A stretch of 64,000 nt of DNA from PoT sp049331405 (GCF_049331405.1 NZ_CP186274.1:372001-436000); one strand, 5' to 3'; counted from the first letter of the stretch, positions 16,581 to 26,110 are shown. Numbers and translations are program-made. Notes: generated by a model not told the origin, from the letters alone.

Positions 16581-18185
16581 TCAGCGGTCGCTCATGGCAC
16601 CGAGGAACTCAGGCGTGGCGGTCTCGAGCTTGCCTTCGAACCGGGCGGGCTGGCCGTCGGCCGTCTTGCCCGTGATGCGGATTTCGACCTGATCCTCGGA
16701 GAGCCGGGTCACGGTGTAATTCAGCGGGTTGGGCTGGTCCTCCAGCATGATCTGCTGGCAGTTCCGCCCCTCGGTGAAGCGGCCGACCACGCGACGAGTC
16801 AGGCCCGACTTGTCGCGGGTGGGACGAGCTTCGATGACGTCGCTGTTCGTGGCGAAGACCCACACGAAGGAGTCGCTCGCGGCGACCTGCTTGCTCGAGT
16901 TCCGCTTGAAAGCCTTGAGCGTCGAGCGGGTCCCCGCCAGGGAGATGGGGAGTTCGCCCGTGAACGGCCTGGCGATCGAGGCGTGGGTGAGGACCGGCTC
17001 CGGCGCGGGCTTGCTGGACTCGACGGGGCGTTCTTCCGAGGCGCTGGCGTGCGACGCGTCGGTCGGGGCGACCTTTTCCTCGCTGACCACGTCGCGGCTC
17101 GGCTTCTTGATCGTGCGTCGGCGCGTCTCATTCAGGTTCGCGTTCGAGTTCGAGGCCAGCATGCGGTTCGCCGGGGGCTTGGGCGCGTCGACGACGGGCT
17201 TGGGCACCTGGACGACCGGCCTGCGAATGACCTCGGCGACCTTGGGCGGCTCGGCCGGTTCGGGCCTGGGAGCGGGCTCCTTGACCTCGGGCTTCCTGGC
17301 TTCGACGACGGTCTCGGGGGCCGGGGCCGCGGGCTTCGGCATGGAGGGGGCGTCGACGACCGGCTTCGCGGCCTCGCTGCTGCCAGGCTTCGATGCCTCA
17401 GCCACGACGGGCTTCGGGGCCTCGTCGCTGCCCGGCTTCTCGGCGTCGGCGACGGGCTTGGGGGCGTCGAGGTCGGGCTTCGGGGTCTCGGCGTCGGGCT
17501 TCATGGAGGGGCGCCGAGAGTCGTCGTCGATGGCGCGGGTCGTGGGAGCGTTCGGCTTGGTGGTCGAGACCCGGTTGATCGGGGTCGGTGGGGCGACCGG
17601 GCGATTGGCCGGGGCCACCGTCGGGGTCTCGGCCGGGACGGGCGCGGCGGCCATCAGGGCGACCGGGCTGTTCGACTTCAGCTTGTACATCGTGACGATG
17701 TGCCAGCCGTGCTTGGTCGGCTCTTCGCCCTGGGGGACGCGACGCTCGAGCTTGAGCCCGGAGGCGTAGATCTGGTGGCCCGAGGTCTCGCGGGTGCCGT
17801 TCTGGTCGGTCTCGAGCACGAGCCGGATCGATTCGAACGGCTCGTCGTTGACGTGCTCCTCGACCGACGGCGTGCCGAACCGGATCATGTCGCCGGCGAG
17901 GTCGCGGCCGTGGAGGTAGAACTCGCCCGAGGCCCCGACCTCGATGTTGGCGGAGCCGCCGTTGGGCTCGATCTTCGTCCACCCCTGGGTCACCTGATAG
18001 GTGGCGATCCGCTCGCCCGACGGGCCGTTCGAATCCTTCTTCTCGGCGAGGTAGCGCACGGCAATGAACGCGGGCTTGGAGCCCTGGTTGATGATGGTGG
18101 CCGTCTCGGCGAGGACCGGAGCGGTCCAGGCGCCGAGCGAGGCCGCCACGGCCCAGGCAACACACGAGGCACGACGTAGAGACAT
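16581..18185 (-). CDS. Secreted proline-rich linker protein of unknown function
   Basis: 534 residues with AGGAGG nine bases before the ATG. A signal peptide ends near VLAETATI (about residue 26). Residues 27-170 form a beta-rich domain with some likeness to DUF1036 (TYQVTQGWTKIEPNGGSANIEV, EFYLHGRDLAGDMIRFG), which I regard as tentative. Residues about 175-400 are a low-complexity Pro/Ala/Lys/Glu linker built from short units such as APKPVV and EASKPGSS. Residues about 415-534 form a second compact domain (TLKAFKRNSSKQVAASDSF, FVWVFATNSDVIEARP, NYTVTRLSEDQVEIRITGK). The layout suggests two envelope-facing domains separated by a long flexible spacer, perhaps spanning the periplasm. Confidence 0.75.
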   Translation of the reverse strand: MSLRRASCVAWAVAASLGAWTAPVLAETATIINQGSKPAFIAVRYLAEKKDSNGPSGERIATYQVTQGWTKIEPNGGSANIEVGASGEFYLHGRDLAGDMIRFGTPSVEEHVNDEPFESIRLVLETDQNGTRETSGHQIYASGLKLERRVPQGEEPTKHGWHIVTMYKLKSNSPVALMAAAPVPAETPTVAPANRPVAPPTPINRVSTTKPNAPTTRAIDDDSRRPSMKPDAETPKPDLDAPKPVADAEKPGSDEAPKPVVAEASKPGSSEAAKPVVDAPSMPKPAAPAPETVVEARKPEVKEPAPRPEPAEPPKVAEVIRRPVVQVPKPVVDAPKPPANRMLASNSNANLNETRRRTIKKPSRDVVSEEKVAPTDASHASASEERPVESSKPAPEPVLTHASIARPFTGELPISLAGTRSTLKAFKRNSSKQVAASDSFVWVFATNSDVIEARPTRDKSGLTRRVVGRFTEGRNCQQIMLEDQPNPLNYTVTRLSEDQVEIRITGKTADGQPARFEGKLETATPEFLGAMSDR

Positions 18186-18675
18186 TGACGCTAACCTCCT
18201 GAGTCAAAGGTATGCACACGACAAAGACTCAGCACGAGCTTCATGCCCAATCCGACGAAGGTTCCGTGGCTCGATCGAACCGGGTTGACCACAACCCCTC
18301 CCGGTCCCGGGCGTCAAAGCCGCCACAAAATCCTGCGCGTTCCCTTTGCCAAGCTCGGCTTCCTAGCCGATCGTCGTTGAGAATCCGTATCTCGAGGGAA
18401 TATGTCCCTGCATGTCTCGACCATTTGAAGGAGCCAGCTTAAACAGATTGACCAAACCGCCCTCCCGACCCTCCGTCCGCAGTCCTGTTGGGAGAATTTG
18501 GGGCTCTGGGAAAAGAATATGCCTCGGGTCGAGTCGTCTTATTGGGGAAGCGGGAAGGCTCCTCCCAACGGACGACGCAACACGAGGCATGCATGATGAC
18601 TTCTGGCTGAGAGGGGGCCGGGCTCCGAAGATCCCGGCCTTGTCCTCAGGTTGTCCGCAAGGCGCGGAGGCGCGA
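18186..18675. other. Upstream region of the proline-rich protein gene
   Basis: About 490 bases between two same-strand (-) genes. ATGCCTCG (18519-18526) and CGAGGCAT (18583-18590) pair, with an inner GTCGTC/GACGAC, giving a possible terminator-like structure behind the metallohydrolase gene. The remainder should hold the promoter of the 18185 gene. No gene is supported. Confidence 0.45.
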
Positions 18676-21234
18676 TCAGTGGCCACCCTTGACCGGGAGC
18701 TTGGAACCGAGGGTGTCCTTGTTCGCGGTGAACCCGCCGCCGTCGACGTCCACGAAGATCGGGTTCGAGACGGCGACCGGCAGGTCCTTCTCGTGGTCGG
18801 GGCCCATGACCGGGCCGAGCTTCGAGCCTTCGCCGATCGTCGCCACGATGACGTGCGTGTCGCGCTCGAGGGTGATCGGGATCTCCTGCTCGAACTTCAC
18901 GACGCCGTCCTTGAATTTATCGGCCGCCTGCTTCTTGGTGAAGTTGAGCGAGTCCACCGGCCGGCCGTTGAGGAAGACCTGGACGCGGTCGACGTCGAAC
19001 CAGTTCGGGCACTGGACGCGGACCTGGAGGGTTGCCTTGCCCCCCGGGATCGCGACGTCGTCGCCGGGGATCGACTCGGTCGAGGCCGAGCCATTGCCCG
19101 ACTCGCCCCCCTTGAGCTTCACCTCGAGGAAGGGGCCGTTGGACATCACCACATTCCCGCGCTCGGCCGCATGCACCATGTCCAGCGTCTCGATCTTCGA
19201 CGGGTCGTCGGTCGGGCACTTGAGGTAGCTGCGGAGGAAGCCCGAGCCGTGGAAGTTGTAGTGCGCATCCGTGTTGACGACGCCCGGGATGCGCTTCCCC
19301 TGGTTGAGGAGTTGCATCCAGTTGAAGATCGGGTTGTTCTCCTTGCGCCCTTCGTACTCGACGACCCCCTGGTCGAAGATCAGGTGGGGCGGGTGGACTT
19401 CGATGACGTCTATGTGGCCAACCATGCCCGAGTAGCCGCCGTCGGGGTTGCCGTCGCCGTTGCGGTCGAAGAACATCCAGCCCATGTCGGGGTGGTTGAC
19501 CTGCACGAGCTTCTCGGAGCGGCCGTCCCAGAGGGCGAGGCGCTCGATCTGGAATTCCGGATCGTCGGCCGAGGGGGGCGCGCCGTTGTCCTGGGTGTTG
19601 GGCTTCATGACGAGCGGGAAGGCGTTCTGGTGGTTGAGCGGCAACGGCTGGCCGGTCATCTCCATGCCCGAGCAGGTCGCGATCAGGGGCTCGACCCCGA
19701 GCCGCTGCAGGTGGGGCGTGTAGGTCGAGATCCGGTTGTGCTCGGTGCAGGGGGCGAACTCGATCTGCTCGCAGAGCAGGTTCAGGACGCGGCCGAGCTG
19801 GCTCGCCGTGTTGTCGCCCGAGGGGCTCGAGTGGCTGTGGAAGTCGGCGCTGACCCAGCCCGGCGACTGCACCGTGCGGACGAGCTTGCCCTCGAGCGTC
19901 GTCTCCTGGCCCCGCTTGACGTCGAGCCGGGTGAACACCGCATCATACTCGGTGCCATAGCTGATGATCACGTCATAGCGGCCAGGCTCGAGCTCGCGGC
20001 GGAACTTGCCGTCGTGGCTGTAGTAGACGTTCCGGATGGCGTGCTCGCCGCTATCCGGCCCGAAGTCGGGGCTGGGCGTGCCGTCCCGGCCGATGAACTG
20101 GACCTTGCAAGGAATCGGGCCCCCCTTGGCGTCGACGATCTTCGCGACGACCTTGCCCGGCTCGGGCAGCTCGACCGAGAGTGCCTCGGGGGCGTCCGGC
20201 TTGATCTCGAGCGACTTGGAGCCGTGCGGGGCCGACGTGACCTTTAGGATGCCGGCGGCCTTCGGCGGGGCAATCTCGATCGTCCCCTTCTCGTCGGTCC
20301 GACCCCAGGCCGTCTTCTTGCCGTCGGTTTCGAGGGCGACGTCGGCCGCGACGACCGGCTGGCCTGCGGTGTCCTTGACGGTCAGGCGGATGGGGCGGGG
20401 GGCCTTGTCGGTCCCCTGCTCGACGAAGCGCTGGACGTCGAAGAGGTTGGCGCCGGGGGCGAGCTTGCGGGCCAGGCGATACGTCTCGCCGGGGGCGAGG
20501 GTGATCCGCAGCTTGCCCTCGTGGTTGCGATACTTCAGGAGGAGCTGACGGCCCCCCGAGCCGATGATCTGGTGCTTCTCGGCGAGCCAGCCGTAGGCCT
20601 GGCCGAAGGCCTTGTCGTAGGCCCAGTAGAGGTCGGCGTAGGCCTCGGGGGCCTTCTCGAACGAGTTATCGGCGCGGAGGGAGTCGATCAGGTCCGTGCT
20701 GACCGTCTCGTTGCTGTGGTTGGAGAAGTCGGTCGTGACGAGGACGTAGGGCAGGCCATCCTCGAGGGTGTACGAGACGGCGACGTCGGGCGTCTTCTCG
20801 CGGGGCTGGGCGACGAACTTCATCGTGATCTTGCGGGCCTTGACGAACGTCCGCTCCAGCTCCGAGATCTCGTAGATCGACGGGGCCTGGACGTCGATGC
20901 CGCCGAACTTCAGCTCGCGGGCCTGGGCGCCCGGGTAGTAGGCCGAGAGCTGGTCGCTCTGGCGGTCGCGGCGGGTCAGGTCGATGATGCAACCGCCGAC
21001 CTCGCGGACCGTCATGTTCGCGTTCCGTTTGCGACGCGGGTGGGCGATCACGGCGATGATCTGGTCATTCGCCAGGGTGAAGTCGCCGTAGATCGCGTCG
21101 GCCTCCTTGCCCTGCGGGGCGAAGCGCTCCCAGGTCTCCGGCGAGAGGGAGACGAGGTCGGCGGCATGCGCCGTCCCCGCCATCAAGCATAAAGAGGCGC
21201 ATAAGGCTAGATTCTTGAACGAGATTCGGTTCAT
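18676..21234 (-). CDS. Secreted CehA/McbA-family (PHP-fold) metallohydrolase
   Basis: 852 residues from the ATG at 21234, which begins a clear signal peptide (NLALCASLCLMAGTAHA). The N-terminal 440 residues are beta-rich and include a carboxypeptidase-regulatory-like stretch around residues 285-325 (VKDTAGQPVVAADVALETDG). The metal site starts at about residue 464 with the PHP motif DFHSHSSPSGDN (Asp464, His466, His468), then CTEHNRIS, CSGMEMTG, and later NTDAHYNFHGSG. The CehA/McbA group contains carbaryl-hydrolysing enzymes, but most members have unknown substrates such as phosphoesters or carbamates. The C-terminal beta domain (QVRVQCPNWFDVDRVQVFLNG) may bind carbohydrate or pack against the core. 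It is divergent from the EamA gene across a 278-base promoter region. Confidence 0.85.
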   Translation of the reverse strand: MNRISFKNLALCASLCLMAGTAHAADLVSLSPETWERFAPQGKEADAIYGDFTLANDQIIAVIAHPRRKRNANMTVREVGGCIIDLTRRDRQSDQLSAYYPGAQARELKFGGIDVQAPSIYEISELERTFVKARKITMKFVAQPREKTPDVAVSYTLEDGLPYVLVTTDFSNHSNETVSTDLIDSLRADNSFEKAPEAYADLYWAYDKAFGQAYGWLAEKHQIIGSGGRQLLLKYRNHEGKLRITLAPGETYRLARKLAPGANLFDVQRFVEQGTDKAPRPIRLTVKDTAGQPVVAADVALETDGKKTAWGRTDEKGTIEIAPPKAAGILKVTSAPHGSKSLEIKPDAPEALSVELPEPGKVVAKIVDAKGGPIPCKVQFIGRDGTPSPDFGPDSGEHAIRNVYYSHDGKFRRELEPGRYDVIISYGTEYDAVFTRLDVKRGQETTLEGKLVRTVQSPGWVSADFHSHSSPSGDNTASQLGRVLNLLCEQIEFAPCTEHNRISTYTPHLQRLGVEPLIATCSGMEMTGQPLPLNHQNAFPLVMKPNTQDNGAPPSADDPEFQIERLALWDGRSEKLVQVNHPDMGWMFFDRNGDGNPDGGYSGMVGHIDVIEVHPPHLIFDQGVVEYEGRKENNPIFNWMQLLNQGKRIPGVVNTDAHYNFHGSGFLRSYLKCPTDDPSKIETLDMVHAAERGNVVMSNGPFLEVKLKGGESGNGSASTESIPGDDVAIPGGKATLQVRVQCPNWFDVDRVQVFLNGRPVDSLNFTKKQAADKFKDGVVKFEQEIPITLERDTHVIVATIGEGSKLGPVMGPDHEKDLPVAVSNPIFVDVDGGGFTANKDTLGSKLPVKGGH

Positions 21235-21512
21235 GGTCACGTCGCTCCGGCTCCCGGTGTCCTCACTCGCTCGAAAGGGTCTGGCGCCCATCCGGGAGTG
21301 CGTTTCGGTCGCGCTCGATGGCGCAGGAATGGTGGAGCATGCCCATGCACAGAGGTCGCGGTCCAGAGAAATTCCTGTTAAGCTTGGAATGGTAAAGGGT
21401 TAAGAGACGGTTTCCTGGGGATATTTCGCGGCCCCGGACGTCGCGATCTTCGTTCGGATCGGAAGTTGGAGATGATAAAGGAAGTGATGCGCAACGTGTC
21501 GCTCTGGATTTC

Positions 21513-22355
21513 ATGAGTGCATGGGTCGTCGGCCTCGTCTTGTTCTCGGCCGTCCTGCATGCCGCCTGGAACGGGCTCTTGAAGGGGGGAGGGGATCGGC
21601 TCCGATTGGCGACGATCATGGTGCTGACCTCGGGCATCGCCTCCATACCGCTGATCCTGGCCTTGCCTTGGCCGCGGTCGTCGAGCTGGTTCTACATCCT
21701 CGCCTCGGCCTGCGTGCATGTCGCGTACAACGTCCTGCTGGTGGCCTCGTACAGGGATAGCGACCTCGGCGTGGCTTACCCGATCGCGCGAGGTTCCTCG
21801 CCGATGCTCGTGACATTGGGGGCGTCGCTGGTGGCCGGCGAGCGGCTCGATGCCTCGGCGCTCGCGGGTGTGGGTCTCATCTCGCTCGGGATCCTCGCCT
21901 TGGCCCGCGAGAGCCGGGCGCATCTTTCGGCCCGTGCCCTCATACCCGCGCTTCTAACAGGGGTCGCGATCGCGGCTTACACGGTGGTCGACGGCCTCGG
22001 CGCCAGGCTCTCGGGCGATTCCAGGTCGTATGCCGCCTGGCTCTTCCTGGTCTATGGCGTGCTGATGTTCGCCTTCATGTTGATGCATCGGGATGGGCTC
22101 CCGAGCCTTCGTGTCGACGCCGAGGCACTCCGCGCGGGGCTCGGTGGCCTCATTTCGATGGTGGCCTATGCGGTCGTGATCTGGGCGGCGAGCATCAGCC
22201 CGATGGGGGAGGTCTCGGCCCTGCGCGAGACCAGCGTCGTCTTCGCCGCCGTCATCGGCTGGCTCTTCCTTGGGGAGCGCCTCGGGAGCCGACGCCTGGC
22301 CGCCTGCATCGTCGTGGCGCTGGGGGCCGCCGTCCTCGGCTATCAGCGCCACTGA
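21513..22355 (+). CDS. EamA/DMT-superfamily permease
   Basis: 280 residues. Ten hydrophobic helices in two EamA halves, the first from about residue 3 (WVVGLVLFSAVLHAAWNGLLKGG) and the second from about 145 (LIPALLTGVAIAAYTVVDGLGA). The family landmarks GVAYPIARGSSPML and SPMGEVSALRETSVVFAAVIGWLFLGERL are clear. Members export or import amino acids, nucleotides or other small solutes; the sequence does not reveal which. It lies alone between the metallohydrolase (divergent) and the serine hydrolase (160 bases downstream). Confidence 0.88.
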   Translation: MSAWVVGLVLFSAVLHAAWNGLLKGGGDRLRLATIMVLTSGIASIPLILALPWPRSSSWFYILASACVHVAYNVLLVASYRDSDLGVAYPIARGSSPMLVTLGASLVAGERLDASALAGVGLISLGILALARESRAHLSARALIPALLTGVAIAAYTVVDGLGARLSGDSRSYAAWLFLVYGVLMFAFMLMHRDGLPSLRVDAEALRAGLGGLISMVAYAVVIWAASISPMGEVSALRETSVVFAAVIGWLFLGERLGSRRLAACIVVALGAAVLGYQRH

Positions 22356-22516
22356 TCCGCGCGATCCGTTGCACCGGCCTTTTAGCAGGATCGAAACGGG
22401 GATGCGGGCGATTGCGGGCACGCCTCTTGACGTGTACGCTCTCTGACGAGACCCTCCCTCGTGCCGTGGCATCGAACCGATGCGAAATGACCAGGCCCGA
22501 ACCCCATTGGATTGCC

Positions 22517-23734
22517 ATGCGGATGACACCCGTACCGATCGCCTTGCGCCTCGCGCCGGTCCTGCTCGCCGCCTTCGTCGTCCTGAACCTGGCGGCTGCG
22601 CATGCGGCCGAGCCTCGCGTCGCGGAGGCCCTCCAGCCGTTCGTCGATCGCCACGCCCTGGCGGGCGCCGTCGCGCTGGTGGCGGCCCCGGATAAGGTTT
22701 TGAGCGTCGAGGTCGTCGGCTTTTCCGACGTCGCCAAGAAGACGCCGATGAAGGCCGACGCCCTCTTCTGGATCGCGTCGATGTCGAAGCCGATGACCTC
22801 CACCGGCCTGATGATGCTGGTGGACGAAGGGAAGGTCCACCTTGACGACCCGGTCGCGAAGTACCTGCCCGAGTTCCACGGGCAGATGCTCGTGGCCGAG
22901 AAGACTGAGGATCGACTCGTCCTCAAGAAGCCGGGCCACCCGATCACCGTGCGCGAGATCCTCTCGCACACGAGCGGCCTGGTCGCACGCTCGCCGCTGG
23001 AACGCGAACTCGACTCGATCCCGCTCCGCGACGCGTCGATCAGCTACGGCCTCTCCCCGCTCCACTTCGAACCGGGCAGCAAGTACGAATACTGCAACCC
23101 CGGCATCAACACCGCCGGCCGGATCATCGAGGTCGTCGGCGGCAAGCCTTATGAGGAGTTCATGCAGGAGCGCCTGTTCGGGCCGCTCGCGATGAAGGAC
23201 ACGACCTTCTGGCCGAACGAGGAGCAATTGAGCCGGCTGGCGAAGTCGTACAAGCCGAACGCCGAGCACAACGGCCTCGACGAGGTCCCGATCACGCAGC
23301 TGAGCTACCCGCTCACCAACCGCAAGCGGCATCCGTACCCGGCGGGGGGCCTCTTCTCGACCGCCGCAGACGTCGCCACGTTCTGCCGGATGATCGCCAA
23401 CGGCGGCACCCTCGACGGCCATCGCTACGTGTCGGAGTCGGCCGTCCGGCAGATGACCTCGACGCAGACGGGCAGCCTGATCAACCACGGCCATGGGGAA
23501 GGGGGCTACGGCCTCGGGTGGTCGACCAGCCGCAAATCCAAGGGGGACTCCGGCCCGGTGATCGTCGGCACCTGCGGCCACGGCGGTGCCTATGCCACGA
23601 GCATGAGCATCGAGCCCGACAGCCACATCGTCACCGTGTTGATGCTCCAGCACGCCGGCTTCCCGCCCGGCGTCGACGGCGGCAAGATCCACGAGGCCTT
23701 CGTCAAGGCGGCGAAGGAAGATCTGAAGAAATGA
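22517..23734 (+). CDS. Secreted serine hydrolase, beta-lactamase/class C fold
   Basis: 405 residues from the ATG at 22517; an ATG at 22487 is also in frame and neither has a good ribosome binding site. Signal peptide LAPVLLAAFVVLNLAAAHA ends near residue 30. Active-site signature Ser88-Met-Ser-Lys91 (WIASMSKPM), then HTSGLVARSP and Tyr-x-Asn in YEYCNPGINTAG, and a late GTCGHGGAYATSMSI that replaces the KTG box with an HGG-type motif. This pattern is typical of esterase EstB/DD-peptidase-like enzymes rather than true beta-lactamases. Role in envelope ester or peptide hydrolysis is inferred. A second paralogue is at 60178-61299. Confidence 0.87.
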   Translation: MRMTPVPIALRLAPVLLAAFVVLNLAAAHAAEPRVAEALQPFVDRHALAGAVALVAAPDKVLSVEVVGFSDVAKKTPMKADALFWIASMSKPMTSTGLMMLVDEGKVHLDDPVAKYLPEFHGQMLVAEKTEDRLVLKKPGHPITVREILSHTSGLVARSPLERELDSIPLRDASISYGLSPLHFEPGSKYEYCNPGINTAGRIIEVVGGKPYEEFMQERLFGPLAMKDTTFWPNEEQLSRLAKSYKPNAEHNGLDEVPITQLSYPLTNRKRHPYPAGGLFSTAADVATFCRMIANGGTLDGHRYVSESAVRQMTSTQTGSLINHGHGEGGYGLGWSTSRKSKGDSGPVIVGTCGHGGAYATSMSIEPDSHIVTVLMLQHAGFPPGVDGGKIHEAFVKAAKEDLKK

Positions 23735-23770
23735 TCGAATCTTGACTGAAAAACATGAGTTGATGTTCGG

Positions 23771-23844
23771 GGCCCGCGAATTTTCGCGGGCCTCGTCGTT
23801 CAAGCCCTGGTGACAGGGCCCGACAAGGCCCCTTCGAAGGGGCC
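23771..23844. terminator. Two hairpins between convergent genes
   Basis: GGCCCGCGAA (23771-23780) pairs with TTCGCGGGCC (23783-23792), and a perfect 18-bp palindrome, GGCCCCTTC/GAAGGGGCC, occupies 23827-23844. They lie between the serine hydrolase stop (+) and a tiny membrane protein stop (-), so one probably ends each transcript. Confidence 0.6.
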
Positions 23845-23848
23845 GGGA

Positions 23849-24022
23849 TCAGACGACGGGCTCACGCTCTCGGAGGGAATACGAGGAGATGAGGCCGACG
23901 GCGGCCAGGAGCAGGAAGACGATCAGCCTCGTGCCCGGCGTCACGTGGTAATAGCGGAACATCGGGACGGCGATCAGCCTGAAGACGAAGTAGACCGCGA
24001 AAAAGTGCATCAGGTTTTTCAT
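23849..24022 (-). CDS. Tiny two-helix membrane protein
   Basis: 57 residues (starts MKNLMHFFAVYFVFRL, ends SLREREPVV). The ATG at 24022 has AAGGAG seven bases upstream, a very good ribosome binding site, and the frame ends with TGA at 23849. Two hydrophobic helices (residues 5-21 and 31-48) are separated by a short basic turn (FRYYHVTPGTR), and the tail is charged. The composition and initiation site support a real gene. Function is unknown. A second tiny membrane protein lies upstream on the same strand at 24297-24488. Confidence 0.7.
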   Translation of the reverse strand: MKNLMHFFAVYFVFRLIAVPMFRYYHVTPGTRLIVFLLLAAVGLISSYSLREREPVV

Positions 24023-24211
24023 CGGAGGACTCCTTGTTCGGTAGGGTGTTGGCGTCTGGGGATCGGCTTCGAGTCGTCACGTCCCCTCCGCGAGATCTAT
24101 CCGGAACGAACGCCCGACCGGACGTCGCGTCGGAAAAATTGGCCCGACCGATCGTCCAACGCCTGCGGGCGTGACGACATCCCGGGTCGGTGTGGACCTC
24201 GCCGTTCGAAA

Positions 24212-24264
24212 CGAAGATGCCGGCCCTCGCATGCGACGTCTCGCAGCGGAGGCCGGCATCTTCG
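24212..24264. terminator. 14-bp inverted repeat behind the 63-residue membrane protein
   Basis: CGAAGATGCCGGCC (24212-24225) pairs with GGCCGGCATCTTCG (24251-24264) around a 25-base loop. It lies 32 bases past the stop of the minus-strand gene at 24297 and is likely its transcription terminator or 3' structure. Confidence 0.6.
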
Positions 24265-24296
24265 CGCCTTATCTGGATTCGTCGACCGATTCGCGG

Positions 24297-24488
24297 TCAG
24301 CTTGCCCGGTTGTCATTGAGCCGGGTCGCGAGGACGCCGGTCACGGCCCCGGCCGCCGCGGCGCCGGCACCCCCCGACATCCCGAGGAACTTGGCCAGCG
24401 TGATGAACACGATGGCCGATACCAGCGAGAGCGGCAGCACTCGCAGGAACATCCTCCGGAACTGTCTCCCCGTCATCTTGTCCGACAT
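24297..24488 (-). CDS. Small glycine/alanine-rich membrane protein
   Basis: 63 residues from the ATG at 24488 (MSDKMTGRQFRRMFLRV...). A basic amphipathic start is followed by hydrophobic segments at about 18-36 (PLSLVSAIVFITLAKFLGM) and 38-54, the second carrying GGAGAAAAGAVTGVLA, a glycine/alanine pattern suited to tight helix packing. It ends TRLNDNRAS. A longer frame upstream is the antisense-like extension and is ignored. No family recognised. It lies 146 bases downstream of the DUF1501 gene. Confidence 0.6.
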   Translation of the reverse strand: MSDKMTGRQFRRMFLRVLPLSLVSAIVFITLAKFLGMSGGAGAAAAGAVTGVLATRLNDNRAS

Positions 24489-24634
24489 GGTCTCAACCCC
24501 CCCGAGTAAGACTCCCCGGGTCCGACGTCCGGCTTGTTCTCCAGGGTTATCCGGCTCGACGCGAGGACCGGACAGGACGACCAAAAAAATCGGCGTAGGT
24601 CCGTCGAGCCTTCGCGTCGTCGGGGTGAGGGGCG

Positions 24635-26110
24635 TCAGAGCAGGCCGGCGATGGGGTCCCCTTGATACACCTGATGGGGGCGGTCGACGTCGTCCTGCCA
24701 GGCGGCCACGGCGGGGATGCCCAGGGACCGGTAGATGGTCGCGGCCATGCCCTCCGGGGTCTGCGGCTCGGTCGTCGGGTGGCCGCCGATGCGGTCCGTC
24801 GAGCCGATCACGCGACCCCCTTGCACGCCGCCGCCGGCGAAGAGGACCGACTGCGCATGGCCCCAATGGTCGCGCCCGGGGAGCTTGTACGCCGAGGGGA
24901 GGAGCGAGATCCGGGGCGTGCGGCCGAACTCCCCCGCCATGACGACGAGCGTCGAGTCGAGCATGCCGCTCTCGTGCAGGTCGTCGAGGAGCGCGGAGAC
25001 GGCCCGGTCCATCGGCGGCAGGAGGGAGTTCTTGAGGTGCGGGAAGGCGTTGCCGTGCGTGTCCCAGGTCTCGTTGTTGCCGAGGTTCACCTGCACGAGC
25101 CGGACCCCGGCCTCCACCAGGCGCCTGGCCATCAGCAGCGACCAGCCGAAGGCATTGCGGCCGTAGCGTTCGGTCACCTTGGCGTCGGCCCCGTTCACGT
25201 CAAAAGCCTGCCGGGCCCGGCCGTCGGTGAGAAGCGAGACCGCCGCCTGGCGATAGCCGTCGAGCCGCCCGGCCTCGGCCGAACGCTCGAGGTCGGCCCG
25301 CTGGCGGTCGAGGTGCCGGAGCAGGGCCAGGCGATCGACCAGCCGGCTCTTGCCGAACCCTTCGGGCAGGGTCAGGTCGGGGACGCTGAAGGCCTTCGTC
25401 TTCGCGGGCCGGACCCGATCCTGATGGTCGAACTCGTAGGCGGGGTAGGCCCCATAGGCCCCCGGGTCGAACGGGGAGGCCTCGATGAACCAGGGGTCCC
25501 GGTGCGAGCCCATCAGGCCCGCGAACTGGCCGGGGATGATCCGCCCCGTGTTATGCACGAGCTGCTCGGGCAGCACCACGGCCGGGGGCAGATTGTTGCC
25601 CGAGGTCGCCACCGCGCCCGCCACGGCGGCGATGGACGGCCAGTCGTTCGGCCTCGGCTGGTTCGGGTCGAACCCCGGAGGCAGGTCCGACCGGCCGGTC
25701 AGCATGATGTGATGGCCCGCCGAGTGGTCGTTCGAGGGGTGGGTGAGCGACCGGACCACGGACCAGAGCTGGCTGCGCTGGGCGAGCATGGGTAAATGCT
25801 CGCAGATGGAGAGCCCCGGCGTGGCGGTGGCGATCGGCTTGAACTCACCCCGAATTTCCTCGGGGGCGTCGGGCTTGGGGTCGAAGCTCTCGTGCTGGGC
25901 GAGCCCGCCGGAGAGGAAGATGTAGATCACCGATTGCGCCCGCCCTTGGCCCGGCAAGGGGGCCTCGGCGGCGTTGGCCGCGCGCAGGGCGTTGAGGTGG
26001 CAGGTCCCCAGCCCCAGCAGGCTCACGCCCCCGGCCTGGAGTGCGAATCGTCGCGTGAAGCTCGGGTGGCGAGGCATCGCGTGCGAAGGCTTCAAGGAGG
26101 AAGGTCGCAT
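24635..26110 (-). CDS. DUF1501 domain protein (Tat-exported)
   Basis: 491 residues from the ATG at 26110, which has CGGAG eight bases upstream. Twin-arginine-like leader FTRRFALQAGGVSLLGLG near residues 16-33. The DUF1501 fold (alkaline-phosphatase/sulfatase-like) shows SVIYIFLSGGLAQHESFDPKPDAP, GHHIMLTGRSD, LVQVNLGNNETWDTHGN, VVMAGEFGRTPRI, GRDHWGHAQSVLFAGGGVQGG and GHPTTEPQTPEGMAATIYRSLGI. These Asp, His and Glu residues likely bind metal. In planctomycetes a DUF1501 gene usually follows a DUF1549/DUF1553 (cytochrome-containing) gene. None is present next to this one. Substrate unknown. Confidence 0.88.
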   Translation of the reverse strand: MRPSSLKPSHAMPRHPSFTRRFALQAGGVSLLGLGTCHLNALRAANAAEAPLPGQGRAQSVIYIFLSGGLAQHESFDPKPDAPEEIRGEFKPIATATPGLSICEHLPMLAQRSQLWSVVRSLTHPSNDHSAGHHIMLTGRSDLPPGFDPNQPRPNDWPSIAAVAGAVATSGNNLPPAVVLPEQLVHNTGRIIPGQFAGLMGSHRDPWFIEASPFDPGAYGAYPAYEFDHQDRVRPAKTKAFSVPDLTLPEGFGKSRLVDRLALLRHLDRQRADLERSAEAGRLDGYRQAAVSLLTDGRARQAFDVNGADAKVTERYGRNAFGWSLLMARRLVEAGVRLVQVNLGNNETWDTHGNAFPHLKNSLLPPMDRAVSALLDDLHESGMLDSTLVVMAGEFGRTPRISLLPSAYKLPGRDHWGHAQSVLFAGGGVQGGRVIGSTDRIGGHPTTEPQTPEGMAATIYRSLGIPAVAAWQDDVDRPHQVYQGDPIAGLL

